DNA of 64,000 nucleotides, taken from assembly GCA_903879915.1 (NCBI GenBank), contig CAIRNJ010000103.1:1-64000 (forward strand), in the 5' to 3' direction. The DNA comes from an uncultured Elusimicrobia bacterium. Lineage in GTDB: Bacteria > Elusimicrobiota > Elusimicrobia > Elusimicrobiales > UBA9959. Under the pieces are notes generated by a model. That model did not search any database. It saw only the letters and a program-made list of their open reading frames with translations, and was not told the DNA's origin. A program made the translations under genes and the position numbers. This document shows, one piece after another, positions 35,391 to 43,061 of this stretch. Within the stretch, counting starts at the first letter, position 1. Every line of letters begins with the position of its first letter.

Positions 35391-36023
35391 ATGAAAAGAG
35401 CAATATACGCAGCGGCAGTAGTGTTGGGGCTGGCCGGCGGGGCTTACGCGGACACAGCGGCTGAACAGCTTGGCCTTGATAAAACGGCGGCGGCACAGGC
35501 CGCTGTCGCGGAAGTCGCTCCGGTTCCCAAGCCTGTGACGGGGAAAAACTCCCTGGTCCCTCAGAACCACCTGACCGTCCCCCTGGTCCAGGCTGAGATC
35601 AAGAACCTGATCGGGATCTTTGACAGGGTTGGCGTTGTTGCAACGGTGGAAAACGCCGACTGCACCACCACAAGAGCCGTTATCGATACCCGTCACCGCG
35701 GCTTTAATCCGAACAAGTGGTCAATTGCATACGGCAATATCCGGGCCGCCCTGACCAGCGAGGAAATACCTTCGCTGGTCTCCCTGTTCGACCGCCTGGA
35801 CGTCGCTCCCGTGGCGAACGGTATAGAGACGGTTTACCAAGTGACGGTAAAGAGCCGCGTCTGCAACGTTCGTCCTGCCGTCTGGACCGCAACTTACGAT
35901 GCGAAGTCTATACCCAAACAACTGTCCGCTCTGACGACAGCCCAGGAAGCGGCGCGGTGGAAACAGCTGCTGGACGAGGGAAAGCTTACCCGTGGGGAAT
36001 ACGACTGGCTCATGGGCAAGTGA
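35391..36023 (+). CDS. Exported island protein with C-terminal SHOCT-like motif
   Basis: 210 residues, a near-duplicate of the protein at 40483. The signal peptide (RAIYAAAVVLGLAGGAYA) is followed by DTAAEQLGLDKTAAAQAA and linker VAPVPKPV. The mature domain (about 55-170) has two Cys (ENADCTTTRAV, KSRVCNVRPA) placed at equivalent points of two similar halves (DRVGVV and DRLDVAPVANGIETVYQVTV), suggesting an internal repeat. The last 30 residues, EAARWKQLLDEGKLTRGEYDWL, resemble a SHOCT motif. Function unknown. AAGGAGA precedes the ATG. Confidence 0.75.
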   Translation: MKRAIYAAAVVLGLAGGAYADTAAEQLGLDKTAAAQAAVAEVAPVPKPVTGKNSLVPQNHLTVPLVQAEIKNLIGIFDRVGVVATVENADCTTTRAVIDTRHRGFNPNKWSIAYGNIRAALTSEEIPSLVSLFDRLDVAPVANGIETVYQVTVKSRVCNVRPAVWTATYDAKSIPKQLSALTTAQEAARWKQLLDEGKLTRGEYDWLMGK

Positions 36024-36056
36024 GAAGAAAAGCGGGCAGGTCCTGAAAGTTGACAC

Positions 36057-36080
36057 TGAAGGCGGAACCGCCGCCTTTCC
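36057..36080. terminator. Possible terminator hairpin between converging genes
   Basis: AAGGCGG and CCGCCTT form a short stem around AACCG, followed by TCC. It is weak but well placed between the ends at 36023 and 36086. Confidence 0.35.
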
Positions 36081-36085
36081 GCGCG

Positions 36086-36808
36086 CTATACCCGGACGGG
36101 GAACTTTCTTTTGAGCAGGGCCTCGTCCTCCAGGAAGGCGAACAGACGGGAAATGTTTCGTGGGTCCGCCTGCAGCAGGCATACCGCCTCGTAGCGCAGC
36201 TCCCCGACCACCTTGGCGCAGATGAAAACGAAAAGCGCCAGCCAGAAGCCCGGCAGATTTGCCGCGGCGGCCGCTATCAGCAGGATAAGGTTGGTTATCG
36301 CCAGCCGGGGAAAAAGCGGCGTCAGGCATTTTTCCGACCTTGTCCTTTGAAATTCACCAGCCGCCAGATAATCCGCCACGAACGAAACACCGTGGCTTAT
36401 AAGCAGGCCCAGCGCCCACCATCGGATGCTCAGGGCAAGGGCCAGCCAGTCGCTCTCGAAGAAAAGAACGCGAAGGACTAAACCATAGAGGCCCAGGTAC
36501 ATAGAGAAGGGAAAGGCGAATATCAGCGCTATGAATACCTTGCCCGGGAAACCCATGCGCGAGCCAAGCGTTGCCAGCGGGTCCAGGTCCCGGGAGGTGA
36601 ACACTTTAAAGCTGAACGGCTCCGGGAACTTGTCCTTGCCGGCGGCGGAAAGGATCTTCAGGATATTAAAACCACCCAGGATCGCCGATTCGGCCCAGTA
36701 GAAAGCCAGTATTTCGCACACGCCGGCGGCGCTGCGGGGCGCCAGGACGAGCGGCACCATATTAGCGGCGATAAGGGTACAGGTTGAGAATCTCCGCGGT
36801 ATTAACAT
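36086..36808 (-). CDS. DUF6498-like integral membrane protein
   Basis: 240 residues with about six hydrophobic segments, including VCEILAFYWAESAILGGFNILKIL. This W-A-E-S block, with the following helix, is the recognisable mark of DUF6498 membrane proteins. A basic loop (EFQRTRSEKC) and a charged C-terminus (EDEALLKRKFPVRV) should face the cytoplasm. Role unknown. It has no signal peptide of the island type and seems unrelated to its neighbours. Confidence 0.7.
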   Translation of the reverse strand: MLIPRRFSTCTLIAANMVPLVLAPRSAAGVCEILAFYWAESAILGGFNILKILSAAGKDKFPEPFSFKVFTSRDLDPLATLGSRMGFPGKVFIALIFAFPFSMYLGLYGLVLRVLFFESDWLALALSIRWWALGLLISHGVSFVADYLAAGEFQRTRSEKCLTPLFPRLAITNLILLIAAAAANLPGFWLALFVFICAKVVGELRYEAVCLLQADPRNISRLFAFLEDEALLKRKFPVRV

Positions 36809-37164
36809 TTAATGGCCTCACATTAATTTCGGGACCGTTCCAGGGCATTCTAACAGTTTCACGGGGGGCCGGATCTGCCGTAAACATGAGGCCAGTTCGT
36901 GTAAGCCCGTTCCTTATGGGGAAACCTGGCACTATAATGATGGGCCTCGGTATCCGTTCGGTCCGTACTTAACCAGTGCAGCTTGATGATTGTCGACTGA
37001 TTGAGTGGCGCCGGGATCTTTGCTTCCCTGCCTGCGGAGAAGCCCTTGATCTAAGAAGCGGCCGCCCCAGCTTCGCAAATATCTCCTTAACACTCCTCAG
37101 ATAGCGGCAGTTTGAATCCAGGAGAAAAAGGGCAGGTCTTGGTTTTTGACCTTCACCGGTCCGC
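36809..37164. other. Intergenic region, no gene recognised
   Basis: No open frame with a believable start or similarity was found. A TATAAT occurs at about 36931-36936 on the plus strand, but no gene follows it closely. The region lies between the 5' end of one minus-strand gene and the 3' end of another. Confidence 0.5.
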
Positions 37165-38028
37165 TCATTTTTTTGGCAGTATTTTGTATATGGCCGCGTC
37201 GACAAGATAGACGGCCGAATCCTGTTTGCTCTCATTGGAATTGCTGTAGGCGGAAGCCAGGTTCACGGCTTTTCCCAGGTGCTCGCGGTAGCTGTCCAGG
37301 TTCGCCTTCGACAGGCGGACGGTCAGCCTCTTCGCCTCTACGCGGCTGGCATCCTTTATCCACGTATCCATATGTCCGCGCACCGCCGCCCTCACCGGCG
37401 CCGTCTCCGGCGTCAGGGGCAGCGCCTTTACCATCTCTTCTTCGAACAGGCTGCGGGCCTTGTCCCCGGAAAGTTCCACCAGTTTCGCGGCCGCCAGCGG
37501 CTTAAGCGCCTTCTTTACCGCTTCCGGTTTGAATTTGGTAGCTTCGCACAACTCGCGGACGGTAACCCAGCCCGTGGTGTTGTCCAGGTAATAGTCGCAC
37601 ATGAACGTCACAATATCCCTGGCGCACGCCTTCCACTGGTCTAAAGTCTGGTTTACCCCGTGCTGCGAGAGGATCTTCTGGACAGCCGCTTCAGCCGGCT
37701 CCCTGGCGGAAAGCTTCCCGTCCGCCGGGGCTCGCTCCGCGAGGACGTGGAGCAGTTCGTCGGAGCCCGAGAGCGCCTTGAAATATGCCCTGACCAGCTC
37801 TTTGGCCCTGGGTGAATTCTGCTCGATGCCCAAAGCGGCCATTATTTCTTTCAGGCGCCAGCTTTTGGGCAGTTTTTTGCCGCGCTCCATGTCCCAGTAG
37901 CTGACAAAAGCCAGCCCCAGGCTTTTGCTGCCTCCCGCGGTCTTATAGAATTTATACGCGCTGGGAAAGCCCTGTTCTTTCCGGATCCTGGACAGTGCGC
38001 TGCCGAAGGCCTTGGCGTTATTGGTCAT
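37165..38028 (-). CDS. TIGR02147-type DNA-binding regulator (copy A)
   Basis: 287 residues from ATG 38028 (MTNNAKAFGSALSRIRKEQG). The N-terminal helix-turn-helix reads GFPSAYKFYKTAGGSKSLGL, then FVSYWDMERGKKLPKSWRL, the pattern of the TIGR02147 (Fibrobacter paralogous) family. The middle contains a second, winged-helix-like unit (GWVTVRELCEATKFKPEAVKKALKPL). It probably binds DNA near itself. The palindrome TTAGCCGCCGGCTAA lies 23-37 bases upstream of its start and also upstream of the divergent exported gene at 38253, so it may control both. Its 5' end is duplicated as a remnant near 35.19 kb. Confidence 0.75.
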   Translation of the reverse strand: MTNNAKAFGSALSRIRKEQGFPSAYKFYKTAGGSKSLGLAFVSYWDMERGKKLPKSWRLKEIMAALGIEQNSPRAKELVRAYFKALSGSDELLHVLAERAPADGKLSAREPAEAAVQKILSQHGVNQTLDQWKACARDIVTFMCDYYLDNTTGWVTVRELCEATKFKPEAVKKALKPLAAAKLVELSGDKARSLFEEEMVKALPLTPETAPVRAAVRGHMDTWIKDASRVEAKRLTVRLSKANLDSYREHLGKAVNLASAYSNSNESKQDSAVYLVDAAIYKILPKK

Positions 38029-38050
38029 GCCGCTATTATACAAAAACAAT

Positions 38051-38163
38051 TTAGCCGCCGGCTAAGCGAAAGGTCTTTTGCTTTAGCCGTTCCTCCTGAA
38101 TCAAAAAACAAGGCCGCCCTGGTTCTTCGGCCTCATGAAACTATCCCGCGGGCATAGTAAACT
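38051..38163 (+). promoter_or_regulatory. Island-type promoter with TTAGCCG palindrome (gene at 38253)
   Basis: TTAGCCGCCGGCTAA (38051-38065) is centred 99 bp before the base preceding the -10. GGTTCTTCGGCCTC is at 38121-38134 and TAAACT at 38158-38163, with GGCCTC 28 bp away. It lies between two divergent genes and is nearly identical to the element at 35218. Confidence 0.65.
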
Positions 38164-38252
38164 TAGATTAAGGAAGTGTTGATACGCCGGGACATCGGCA
38201 AGCAGACGGCAGTGCGGTCTGCAAATTAAAAGGAGAATAAGGAGCTTAACTT

Positions 38253-38762
38253 ATGAAAAAAATACTTATAGCGGTGATACTGATAGGGATAGGCGGCGGC
38301 GCGTACGCGGCGGAGGAGAACAGCGCCGCCGGGCAGCTTGCCGGCAGCCGCGCGGGAATTGTCGTGCCGGCGGTTTCCAAGGCGGCTGCCGCTGAAAATG
38401 ACGGGATATCAAAGGGAATTTCGAGGCTTGCCGCCGGGCAATTCCCTGCGGCTAAGGATTTTGATATCTATCCTGAGCCATATATGCCCCAGGCATGCTC
38501 CGTCGTCATCGCCTACAATGGCAAGCCAGAGGAAACCATCGCCCTGGATCGGACCGCCGCCGCTAAAAATGTAGAGAGTTTCGAGAAAAGCGTCGGCAGT
38601 CTGCTCATCACAGTGCAGTCGAAGCTGTCAAAAGGGGGGTACAGCTATGCTGTGACAGTGACGGATTCGGAAGTAGGATTAGCCGTTACTGCAACCGCTA
38701 ACCCGCTGTATATTACGCGGCCCGCTTACAGGGCACTGATCTCATGCGGCCGCAAGAATTGA
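38253..38762 (+). CDS. Small exported island protein, function unknown
   Basis: 169 residues. The signal peptide MKKILIAVILIGIGGGAYA is followed by AEENSAAGQLAGSRAGIVV, a looser form of the shared segment. The mature domain has YPEPYMPQACSVVIAYNGKPEETIAL and SKLSKGGYSYAVTVTDSEVG. It is likely a small beta-rich domain with one disulfide (ACSV, SCGR). Family not recognised. A purine-rich stretch precedes the ATG, and a weak hairpin follows before the next gene. Confidence 0.72.
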   Translation: MKKILIAVILIGIGGGAYAAEENSAAGQLAGSRAGIVVPAVSKAAAAENDGISKGISRLAAGQFPAAKDFDIYPEPYMPQACSVVIAYNGKPEETIALDRTAAAKNVESFEKSVGSLLITVQSKLSKGGYSYAVTVTDSEVGLAVTATANPLYITRPAYRALISCGRKN

Positions 38763-38797
38763 GACTGCGGAAAGGTCTGAAAAGCGTAACACCAGAG

Positions 38798-38836
38798 TCC
38801 GCCCAGATCCGGCTGTCTGGCGCGGGTTTTGGGTCG
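38798..38836 (+). terminator. Weak terminator-like hairpin
   Basis: CCGCCCAGA and TCTGGCGCGG can pair across TCCGGCTG, followed by GTTTTGGGT. It may separate the gene at 38253 from that at 38944, or merely weaken read-through. Confidence 0.35.
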
Positions 38837-38943
38837 GTTCCAGCTTAAAGCATATGGCAGGTGCAGCCCGCGCAGTTATTAGGAAGTTTTAAGGGCCGGA
38901 CGGCACGCCGCATTCGGGACGAAAGTCAGGAGAATAATTAAAC

Positions 38944-40149
38944 ATGAAAAGATCAATATACGCAGCAGCGGCAATACTGTGGCTGACAGGCGGCGCCTGC
39001 GCAGGCACGGCGGCCGAACAGCTCGGCCTTGGCAGAACGGACGCGGCGCAGGCCGCAGTTCCGGCATCCGCTTCCGGCATTAACCCGCCGGCGGCGTCGG
39101 CCCTGCAGAAAAGTTACGGCGTGGGCTATCGGCTTAAAGGCACGTTCTCCCTCCGCGGCGGCACACCGTACCTGGAGACGCCGGACGGCCGCGTTTTCAG
39201 GCTGAAGCTGGACGCCTGCAGGGTGGGGCCGGTCATTTACGGCGAAGAAGAAAAATGGTGCGCGGCGCGGGACTTCGACGGGATTTTCGTGAAGATCAGC
39301 GCGGTAGCCCGCCAGTCGGACGACCTGGAAATGCTGAACGTCAGGTACATGGACCGCTACCCCGGGGCCATCTCCGAACCCGCGCAGGCGGAGTTCGTCC
39401 CTTCGCAGAGGCGCCCGCTGATAAGCATCGGTAAAGACGGCCTGTACTCGGTGGAGAACACCCGCTGGCTTTACGGCGAACACCCTGTCGACGATAAGTT
39501 CGACTGGGCCACCGCCCGGGTGACCCCGGAACTCGTGAAGAGCGTATATTTCCTGAAGAAACCTTTCGCCCCGGAGTTCATCGCCGGCCACGGCATGCTC
39601 CTTTTCACTTTTGAAAAGGGCGGCCTGACCGACGCCGAGGGCAGGGAATCGGCCGGCCTGGTCCTGAGCGTGGAGTCGCGCCAGCGCATCGGCCAGAGCT
39701 ACGATCCCGTTCTGGCCGGCACCAGCGACGGTTACGAGATAATCTGGACGCTGAACTCCTGGGAAGATATAGTCACCCGGGCGGTTCTGCTGCATAAGTC
39801 CCGGATAATCCCCTACCAGCTGACCCTTTCGCCCGCGCAGAATAAGGCCCTCCTTATACGCAGTCTCGATATGGCCGCCGTGAACAGGGACGGGGAGTTC
39901 TACAATACGGTAACGAACAGTTGCTGCAATAACCTGGTAATAGTCATCAACGGCGTAGTGCCCGAACAGCAGCGGGTTAAAATGTGGACTGTGCCGTACC
40001 TGGTATACAACCTGGCCGCCACCATACCCGTCAAGGTGCCGGGCACTTTACAGGCGAAGGGTTTGCTGGGCCCGGAGCTGCCGACCATAAACGCCGCCAA
40101 CTACAGGGAGAAATTGAACGCGGTCCTTGACGGGTCTAAGCATGAATAG
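38944..40149 (+). CDS. Exported DUF4105/Lnb-like protein (copy A)
   Basis: 401 residues. The signal peptide (RSIYAAAAILWLTGGACA) is followed by GTAAEQLGLGRTDAAQAA. Residues about 55-150 form a small beta domain (GYRLKGTFSLRGGTPYLETP, RVFRLKLDACRVGP). The C-terminal domain resembles DUF4105, the N-terminal periplasmic part of Lnb lipoprotein transacylases: GHGMLLFTFE (His216), LVLSVESRQRIGQSYDPVL, SRIIPYQLTLSPAQNKALLI and NSCCNNL (Cys327/328), a His/Cys pair of NlpC/P60-like fold. There are no membrane helices, unlike full Lnb. The chemistry could be acyl transfer or hydrolysis. It has a close paralogue at 49952-51130. AGGAG precedes the ATG. Confidence 0.75.
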   Translation: MKRSIYAAAAILWLTGGACAGTAAEQLGLGRTDAAQAAVPASASGINPPAASALQKSYGVGYRLKGTFSLRGGTPYLETPDGRVFRLKLDACRVGPVIYGEEEKWCAARDFDGIFVKISAVARQSDDLEMLNVRYMDRYPGAISEPAQAEFVPSQRRPLISIGKDGLYSVENTRWLYGEHPVDDKFDWATARVTPELVKSVYFLKKPFAPEFIAGHGMLLFTFEKGGLTDAEGRESAGLVLSVESRQRIGQSYDPVLAGTSDGYEIIWTLNSWEDIVTRAVLLHKSRIIPYQLTLSPAQNKALLIRSLDMAAVNRDGEFYNTVTNSCCNNLVIVINGVVPEQQRVKMWTVPYLVYNLAATIPVKVPGTLQAKGLLGPELPTINAANYREKLNAVLDGSKHE

Positions 40150-40211
40150 TCTTCAGGAAAACTTTGAGAAGAGTTTGCTCCCTATCCGAGTGGTCACTGG
40201 AAAGAACAAGC

Positions 40212-40439
40212 ATGGACAAACTTAAGAACAGACTCCGGGTTTTAAGGGCCGAGAGAGACATCTCCCAGGAAGTGCTGGCCAAAGCCGTTGGGGTGTCGCG
40301 GCAGACCATCTTGGCCATTGAAGGAGTGGACTGTTCCCCGTCCATCGTGGTGGCTTTAAAGGGCGCCCGTTATTTCGGTAAAAAAATGGAAGAAGTTTTC
40401 TGGCTTGAAGCCGCGTTGAAGTCTTTGTTGGGAATTTGA
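40212..40439 (+). CDS. Small Xre-type helix-turn-helix protein
   Basis: 75 residues from ATG 40212 (MDKLKNRLRVLRAERDISQ). One helix-turn-helix covers most of it: ISQEVLAKAVGVSRQTILAIEG, then FGKKMEEVFWLE. It resembles the small YdaS/YgzD-like Cro/C1 proteins. An in-frame start at 40164 exists, but GGAAAG precedes 40212. It sits between two exported genes with gaps of 62 and 43 bases, so it is probably co-transcribed with them and may tune their promoter. Confidence 0.82.
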   Translation: MDKLKNRLRVLRAERDISQEVLAKAVGVSRQTILAIEGVDCSPSIVVALKGARYFGKKMEEVFWLEAALKSLLGI

Positions 40440-40482
40440 GGATAGTGCGATAGGCTGCATCTAAATAAGGAGAATGAATAAC

Positions 40483-41289
40483 ATGAAAAGAACAGTATAC
40501 GCTGCGGTGGTAATAGCGGCCCTGGCCGGCGGGGCTTACGCGGGCACGGCGGGCGAACAGCTCGGCCTTGATAAAACGACGGCGGCACAGGCCGCTGTCC
40601 CGGAAGTCGCTCCGGTTCCAGAGCCTGTGACGGGGAAAAACTCCCTGGTCCCTCAGAACCACCTGACCGTCCCCCTGGCCCAGACCGAGATCAAGAACCT
40701 GACCGGGATCTTTGACAGGGTCGGCGTTGTTGCAACGGCGGAAAACGCCGACTGCACCTCCGTGAGAGCCGTTATCGATGCCCGCCACAGCGGCTTTAGT
40801 CCGAACAAGTGGTCAATTGCATACGGCAATGTCCGGGCCGCCCTGACCAGCGCGGAAATACCTTCGCTGGTCTCCCTGTTCGACCGCCTTGACGTCGCTG
40901 CTGTAGCGAACGGTATAGAGACGGTTTCCCAGGTGACGGTAAAGAGCCGCGTCTGCAACCAGCGCCCGGCTGTCTGGACAGCAACTTACGATGAGAAGTC
41001 GATACCCAAACAACAGCCGGAGCTGACGCCCGGCCAGCAAGTGGCGCGCTGGAAACAACTGCTGGACGAGGGAAAGCTTACCCGCGGAGAATACGATTGG
41101 CTTATTGAGGGTTTGCGCGACCTGGCCAATCTGGAAGCTCTTGCCGCAGGCAGGCCCGTGCCCTATCCGGAGCTGCTGCCTAAACAACAGCCGGAGCTGC
41201 CGCCCGCCCAGCAAGCGGTGCGCTGGAAACAGCTTTTGGACGAGGGGAAACTTACCCGCGCGGAGTATGACTGGCTTACGGGTAAGTGA
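40483..41289 (+). CDS. Exported island protein with two SHOCT-like motifs
   Basis: 268 residues from ATG 40483 (MKRTVYAAVVIAALAGGAYA), then GTAGEQLGLDKTTAAQAAVP. The first about 180 residues closely match the protein at 35391, with near-identical DNA over long stretches, so the duplication is recent. Here the C-terminal SHOCT-like motif is doubled: ARWKQLLDEGKLTRGEYDWL and VRWKQLLDEGKLTRAEYDWL, separated by a 30-residue spacer. SHOCT motifs usually mediate self-association or contact with other proteins. Function unknown. AAGGAGA precedes the first ATG of the frame at 40474, and 40483 is nine bases on; either is possible. Confidence 0.75.
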   Translation: MKRTVYAAVVIAALAGGAYAGTAGEQLGLDKTTAAQAAVPEVAPVPEPVTGKNSLVPQNHLTVPLAQTEIKNLTGIFDRVGVVATAENADCTSVRAVIDARHSGFSPNKWSIAYGNVRAALTSAEIPSLVSLFDRLDVAAVANGIETVSQVTVKSRVCNQRPAVWTATYDEKSIPKQQPELTPGQQVARWKQLLDEGKLTRGEYDWLIEGLRDLANLEALAAGRPVPYPELLPKQQPELPPAQQAVRWKQLLDEGKLTRAEYDWLTGK

Positions 41290-41374
41290 GAAAAAACGGT
41301 CAGGTCCTGCTTCCTGGCTTTCGCCCTGTTCTAAAAAGGCAGAAGTAAAGACCTGCCACTTTTATGAAAGCTTT

Positions 41375-41474
41375 GGTAAATAAATGGTAAATGTGTGTCC
41401 GGAAAATTCGGTACCAATAACTAAAAAAAATGGAACCAAAAGCTCTTAAAGATATCGCTGAACGAAGGTAAACT
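41375..41474 (+). promoter_or_regulatory. Island-type promoter with GGTAAA direct repeat (genes at 41520 and 42176)
   Basis: GGTAAA at 41375 and 41386, GGTACCAA (41410) and GGAACCAA (41432) as direct repeats 22 bp apart, AAGCTC at 41440 and TAAACT at 41469-41474. The repeat-to-promoter distance is 82 bp. This is one of the clearest copies of the full plan. Confidence 0.75.
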
Positions 41475-41519
41475 ATGAACAAGCAGAGACAGTGAACGCG
41501 GTTATCTTAAGGAGAGTGT

Positions 41520-42149
41520 ATGAAAAAGATATTACTGGCGGCGGTTGCGGCGATGGCGGTTTCGAGCGCGGGGTACGCGGGAGAAAGCGCGTTCGGCGAC
41601 CTTAGCCGCGGAGCGTCCGCCGCGGGAGCGGCGTCTTCGGCGCCTCAGGTCCCGAAAGTTTCCGCGGCATCTCCGGCGGTTTCCGCCGCAATTCAGGCCC
41701 TGGCCCAGAGCGAGGAGGCGGATATTCTGTTCCTGAAGGAAAAGGGCATCGAAGAAGGCGGGAAACTGCTGCCGGCCAGGCATTATCAGCAGAAAGGCAT
41801 AGACCGGGCCGCCATAAAAGCCGACCTTGAAAATCTGGAGCTTCTGCTTGACGCGCGCCCTGTGCCGCTTAAGGCGCTGGCCGAGCAGTACAAGATAGCC
41901 GTGAAGCAGGCTGAAAAAATAGATTGTCTCGACGAGGAACTGATGGCTTCGCTCGTTAAATCGCTCTGCAAGGTCTTCAACTACGATATCAGCGGATCGA
42001 AGGGGGTCGATTGCTCCAGGCTGGACGATGTTTTTAATGCGAAGAACCGCGCGGCGCAGACGTTCTGGGTTAATGCGTATGCGCAGCTGGTTCAGCCGGA
42101 ACTGCAGGCAGCCATCCAGAATTTGCTGAATACGCGGAAATTCCGCTGA
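41520..42149 (+). CDS. Exported helical island protein, function unknown
   Basis: 209 residues. The signal peptide MKKILLAAVAAMAVSSAGYA is followed by GESAFGDLSRGASAAGAASS (AFGDL form of the shared segment) and a Ser/Ala/Pro linker. The mature part (about 55-209) is almost all helix: AIQALAQSEEADILFLKEKG, RAAIKADLENLELLLDARPV, FWVNAYAQLVQPELQAAIQN. Cysteines occur in IDCLDEEL, KSLCKVF and VDCSRLDD. Family not recognised. A purine-rich AAGGAGA precedes the ATG. The next gene starts 26 bases downstream. Confidence 0.75.
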   Translation: MKKILLAAVAAMAVSSAGYAGESAFGDLSRGASAAGAASSAPQVPKVSAASPAVSAAIQALAQSEEADILFLKEKGIEEGGKLLPARHYQQKGIDRAAIKADLENLELLLDARPVPLKALAEQYKIAVKQAEKIDCLDEELMASLVKSLCKVFNYDISGSKGVDCSRLDDVFNAKNRAAQTFWVNAYAQLVQPELQAAIQNLLNTRKFR

Positions 42150-42175
42150 TGCTGAGGTCTAAGGAAAAAGTATAT

Positions 42176-42943
42176 ATGAATAAAACCAACATAATAGCGG
42201 CGGTGCTGATGCTCTCCGCGGCGCAGTTCGCCGCGGCGGGCGTGAACTTCGACCAGGGGCTGGACGTGAAGAGCGTGGTGGCGGAAGCTTCCGCCGCCGG
42301 GACCGCGGCGCCGGTCTCCGCAGCGGTGAAGGTAAATAAGAGCAATTGCGACTTTTATTCAGATCAAGGCTCCTGTCAAAGCGCGGGGTGCAGCTGGTCG
42401 GAGGGCAGTTTTTGGGGCGGCGGCAGCTGTTCCGAGAATACCGACCCCTGGGGGAATAAATGTAAGGATGAGCCTTATATGGACCGCGTTTCGCGCGAGT
42501 ATCATTCGGAGGGGACCGGGCCGGGCTGCCGGCTGCTTACCCTGAACGCGCAGAGCGAGAGCGAGTTTAAAATGCAGCTGCAGGCGAGGGAGTACGGCAC
42601 CGTGGATATCTACGAGAACACTCCCAGATACGAGTTCGGGTGTATAGCCAGCTATGATTCGGTGAAGACCGGGAGCGAGGACTACACCGCCCCGTACGGC
42701 CACGGCCGCGAGATAACCGTCGTAATAAAGCCGCGCGCCCTTGAGGCGTGGGAGAGCGAGGCGGTTAATGTCTGCATGGGCCCTAACGGTCCGTTCGTAG
42801 ATACCGAGAAAGCGCCCGCCAAGACGCTCTATGAGTACAAGGTGACTGAGGAGAATACCAGCAGCTTCTTCAAGAAAGCCACTAAGTTCACGCTGATCCC
42901 CGGCGCTAAAAAACCGGTTCCCGCGGGCAGCTCCGTGCAGTGA
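42176..42943 (+). CDS. Exported Cys-rich island protein with the ENTSSFFKKATKF domain
   Basis: 255 residues from ATG 42176 (AAGGAAAAAG upstream). The signal peptide NIIAAVLMLSAAQFAAA is followed by GVNFDQGLDVKSVVAEASA. A Cys-rich segment (CDFYSDQGSCQSAGCSW, GSCSENTDPWGNKC) of about 50 residues takes the place of the His-rich linker of its relatives. The C-terminal domain (about 105-245) matches those at 31416 and 44053: REITVVIKPRALEAWESEAV, YEYKVTEENTSSFFKKATKF. The domain looks beta-rich and may be structural or binding. It is second gene of the operon at 41520 and is followed by a strong terminator. Confidence 0.78.
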   Translation: MNKTNIIAAVLMLSAAQFAAAGVNFDQGLDVKSVVAEASAAGTAAPVSAAVKVNKSNCDFYSDQGSCQSAGCSWSEGSFWGGGSCSENTDPWGNKCKDEPYMDRVSREYHSEGTGPGCRLLTLNAQSESEFKMQLQAREYGTVDIYENTPRYEFGCIASYDSVKTGSEDYTAPYGHGREITVVIKPRALEAWESEAVNVCMGPNGPFVDTEKAPAKTLYEYKVTEENTSSFFKKATKFTLIPGAKKPVPAGSSVQ

Positions 42944-43009
42944 TAGCTCCGGGAAAGACCGGGATTCGGGATCAGGCAGATAAAGGATATCGGCGAACTA
43001 AGAAATAAA

Positions 43010-43050
43010 GACCGGGGGCATAAGCGAAAGCTTGTGTCCCCGGTTTATTT
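43010..43050. terminator. Bidirectional terminator between converging genes
   Basis: ACCGGGGGCATAAGC and GCTTGTGTCCCCGGT form a long stem with two mismatches and a GAAA tetraloop. TTTATTTTTG follows on the plus strand and an A/T-rich flank on the other. Confidence 0.8.
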
Positions 43051-43061
43051 TTGTGGCGCGG

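Noticed and set aside
36809..37164. Search for a tRNA or small RNA gene in the gap
   Set aside because: No cloverleaf or strong hairpin-T structure was found; a lone TATAAT is not enough.
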